Below are positions 61,141 to 64,000 of a stretch of DNA of 64,000 bases, one piece after another. This DNA comes from Paralichthys olivaceus. Its lineage: Eukaryota; Chordata; Actinopteri; Pleuronectiformes; Paralichthyidae. The stretch covers positions 20,220,439-20,284,438 of the forward strand of contig NC_091105.1 of NCBI RefSeq assembly GCF_024713975.1, written 5' to 3'. The position numbers were made by a program, and so were the translations under genes. Under the pieces are notes generated by a model. It was given only the letters and a program-made list of their open reading frames with translations, did no database searches and was not told where the DNA came from. Position 1 is the first letter of the stretch. Each line of letters opens with the position of its first letter.

Positions 61141-64000
61141 TCCGTTTATCGTGGATTTTGAGGTGGACTTTGCAGAACTTTTACATACACAGAAAAAACT
61201 ACGTATCACACTAGAGCAAAGAAAACTGAAAGATTATAATATTTGTCCTTCATTGTGTAGTGCTTATACAAACTGGAAAAGCTGGTCATCCCCAAAAATA
61301 GACAACTTCAAGAGGAGGCAACAGAAATTCCACGGTACACTGCCACATCTTTTATTTTCTGTGTCAGCACAAGATCTGATGTTTTGGTTGGCAGTCGACC
61401 ACATCATACAGTCAAAACAAACAAGTGGAACATAATTAGACATTGTTTTGCTTTTTTCTAGGATCAAGAACAAACTGTTTAGCTTTTGAAGACCATGTGA
61501 TACTGACAAAATTTCTGCTTCATTCACGAAAAAGCTTTCAGATATTTTTCGCAATTACAATGAAAATGTTTAATTACTATTGATTTTCTGTGTGTGGTTG
61601 ACCAATAATTGACTTTCTCTCTCTTTCTCTGCAATAACTCTGTACTGTGTAGATACTTTACAACTTTGAAGGTGACTGATCCTGCAATTGTTCCAATATG
61701 TGGGCCCACAGCAACATAACGCAATCTCAGGATCAAATATGTCAGCAAAATTCATCCTTGTATAAAGTCACATCCAGGATTTTTCAAGTTTCTGCATAAT
61801 TGTCTGTCACTGTGCCAATTTTATTGCAGATCTATAGAGTCTCTGGGTGATTTCTAGTTGGACTATCTTCATAAATATTATCATTCCATGTCACGTTTCA
61901 GGACCCCTGGACCCACTGAATTATTCAGAAAACCCCCACAGTGGTGCTCCTTTCCTGTCCTGAAGCTATTCCTTGTCTGTTATCTATATTTTCATAGATG
62001 ATACAATCACAAATGTATGATGGAAAACGATAAGATCAGAGTATTTGTGAATACATGGATATTCACTAACCCCAAACTGAAACATAATCCGTCATAAATC
62101 TGCCTGAGAATCTGTAGGCTGCTGTTGAGGAGAGTCTTCTTGTAAATGTGACCGCAGTCAACCCCCTTCTCATCAATTTTTAGTGGCATGTATGTGAGCC
62201 TGTGGTGGCTAGAGGAGGAAATTGAGTGGCATTCTGGTTTCCTTTCCCCAGCTCTATAAAAGCTGGGAGACTGTTTCTTAACTGTCAGTTGGTTAGCCTC
62301 TGTCCCCGCTCTAACCCAAAATAAAAACCACTGGACATCTGCACCAGCTCTGAGAAGGTGGACCGCACTGTTCTACCTTCAACGCTTGCAGGCTGAAGCA
62401 TTTTATGCCATTTGGTGGTCTCTTTGATCCTAAGTGCTTTCTCAACATCAAGTTAACCTTGTCCACAGGCGCTTTTACAGTTTGTTGAAACAGAGACTGA
62501 GCAATGCAGTGAAGAATGATTCACATCCGTGTTTAGTAAAAAAAACATTATGGTCAGCCTCTGGATGTCTTTTGGACATTGTGCTCAATATCAAACATAT
62601 GTAGAAACTTGATATGTTTTTCTTGTCAAAAACAAATGATGTCACACAATTGTCAATTGCATGTAGCACTAATTGCATTATGTTATTTGTTTCTGGTAGA
62701 AGTAAACTTTTGAAATACCTCACTTTTCCTCATTAACTCTTTGCGCACCTGACTCCTCTTTTTGGTCTGTCGTTGATCTTTATTTTCAGTTTTCAGTCTT
62801 GAAAATCTTGACATCTGTTCCAGAAATGTTGTCATATGTCTCCTTTGCAAGTTGAATGTGAGACTGTATTGAAACAAAGGGAATCCCTGACTGCCTAGAA
62901 CATACATCAATAAAAAACATCAGAACTCCAGACACAACTTGGGATTCATGCAGAAAACACTCCTACATCTGTGAACTACCTTGTCTTTGTTAGATTAAAT
63001 ATGTAATTTTCCCTTGTATATGTATGGCGACCTTGGGCCCCTTGAAAGGCCCTATAAAAATCGAAGTTATTATTTTTTCACTCTCAGCAAATAAACACAC
63101 ATATGACAAGGTGAACAGGAGGATGTTTTAAACCTCCATGCTTGAGTACAGGTTTGGCTCATGCTCGTGGAACAACAGCTCTGTTACTGAAAGAATATCC
63201 AAGGAAAAGTCTACCATGAAATTTTGTACAAACATTCACAGTCCCCAGAAGAATGTGATTTTGGTTTTGGGGTTGACACATTCATAACGATACAGATGTC
63301 CATCATTTTCAGATCATTAATACTTGTGTCATCTAACAGGTAAAAGTTTTGATATGTTAAAATGAGTCTGTGATGCAACAACTTCAAAGTAAATGACATT
63401 ACCATCAGCCTCAGCCCTTGAGCAATGTTATACTTGCTGAAAAGATAGGATTTATAGGAAAAAGATTTTCCAACCCTACCATAGATTCACATCATTGTAT
63501 ACTCCATATGGAAAACAACTTTGGTCACTTATTTCAAAGAACACTGTTTCCTATAAAAGAACTGTATCAGTATATTTCAATATGAAATAATAAGTACCCC
63601 AGGGCTCCAACACTGAACTTTTGCTTTTCTCTTGTAAGTATTTGCGTTCATGGAAGTCATTTTCACTTTTCACTACTCTGATGATACTGTATGTGCATAT
63701 AAAGGCTCAAAACTCATCAAGCTATAAAATTTATAAGTGTGTTGTAAAAAGCCAGATGTTTTGAAATCCCCTGGTCCTAAATTCAAATAAAACTGGAATG
63801 CTTGTCACTGGCCCAGACTGACATAGACACCAATTTGATCAAGTAACAGTAACTCATGACAAATGTGTCATTTCAGACTGACACACAAGAATGTGGGTGT
63901 CGCTTTCAATCCTCTCTCTCTGGTTCGATCAAAAATGAAGCTTGGCTTAATCATTAGTTCAATCAGGAACACATACTCTATGTCCCTGCCTCCTCTAATC
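61141..64000. other. Non-coding DNA to the window end
   Basis: No coding sequence recognised. It contains a TATA/AATAAA block (62,190-62,400) that resembles a retroelement LTR or a small promoter. It also has a retroelement-like tail at 63,010-63,075 (ggcgaccttgggccccttga, aaaggccctataaaaatcga, then attatt). Confidence 0.4.
62190..62400 (+). other. LTR-like block: TATA box followed by AATAAA
   Basis: CTATAAAAGCTGGGAGACTG is followed about 60 bp later by cccaaaataaaaaccactgg. The edges can be read as TG...CA (tgtatgtgagcctg to caacgcttgca). A TATA and a poly(A) signal this close together are typical of a retrotransposon LTR. No primer-binding site, polypurine tract or second copy was seen, so a solo LTR is the most that could be claimed. 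Confidence 0.3.

Noticed and set aside
1..64000. CRISPR arrays, operons, bacterial-type elements
   Set aside because: None seen. The spliced vertebrate genes and teleost repeats make the window eukaryotic throughout.

Overview
The window is nuclear DNA of a ray-finned fish, most likely a percomorph teleost. The genes have short GT-AG introns. Proteins match vertebrate DERL1, ZHX2, ZHX1 and C8orf76. The interspersed repeats are of kinds I recognise as widespread in teleosts. The gene order is that of human 8q24: ZHX1 - C8orf76 - TBC1D31 (only relics here) - DERL1 - ZHX2.

Layout. 1-930: the end of ZHX1 (+), of which only the last coding exon is present. 931-7,610: AT-rich non-coding DNA, probably long ZHX1 3' UTR plus the C8orf76 promoter. 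7,611-12,323: complete C8orf76 (+), 8 coding exons, 329 aa. 12.4-18.85 kb: repeat-rich, holding three collinear minus-strand relics of TBC1D31 exons between two inverted copies of a repeat. 18.86-24,869: DERL1 (+), 8 coding exons, 255 aa, with an unfolded-protein-response-like promoter site. 24.9-28.9 kb: tail-to-tail spacer, including probable ZHX2 3' UTR and a hAT-like element. 28,892-36,137: complete ZHX2 (-), reconstructed as 11 coding exons, 897 aa. 36.5-51.4 kb: no coding sequence, taken as ZHX2 5' non-coding/intronic DNA. 51.5-52.6 kb: CpG island, the likely ZHX2 promoter. 52.6-64 kb: non-coding, with repeats and a few promoter- or enhancer-like stretches.

The genes are not an operon or a pathway. 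DERL1 works in ER-associated degradation. ZHX1 and ZHX2 are related nuclear zinc-finger/homeodomain transcription factors that in mammals can dimerise. C8orf76 is an uncharacterised TPR-like protein. The shared neighbourhood is conserved synteny.

The most interesting observations are (1) TBC1D31, a centriolar-satellite/cilium gene in mammals, reduced to collinear exon relics in its ancestral slot, one with a 2-nt frameshift; (2) ZHX2 split into 11 coding exons, where the mammalian coding region is in one exon; and (3) a UPRE-type TGACGTGG site just upstream of DERL1. I saw no convincing new multi-gene system. Homology statements rest on my memory of the human proteins, not on a search.
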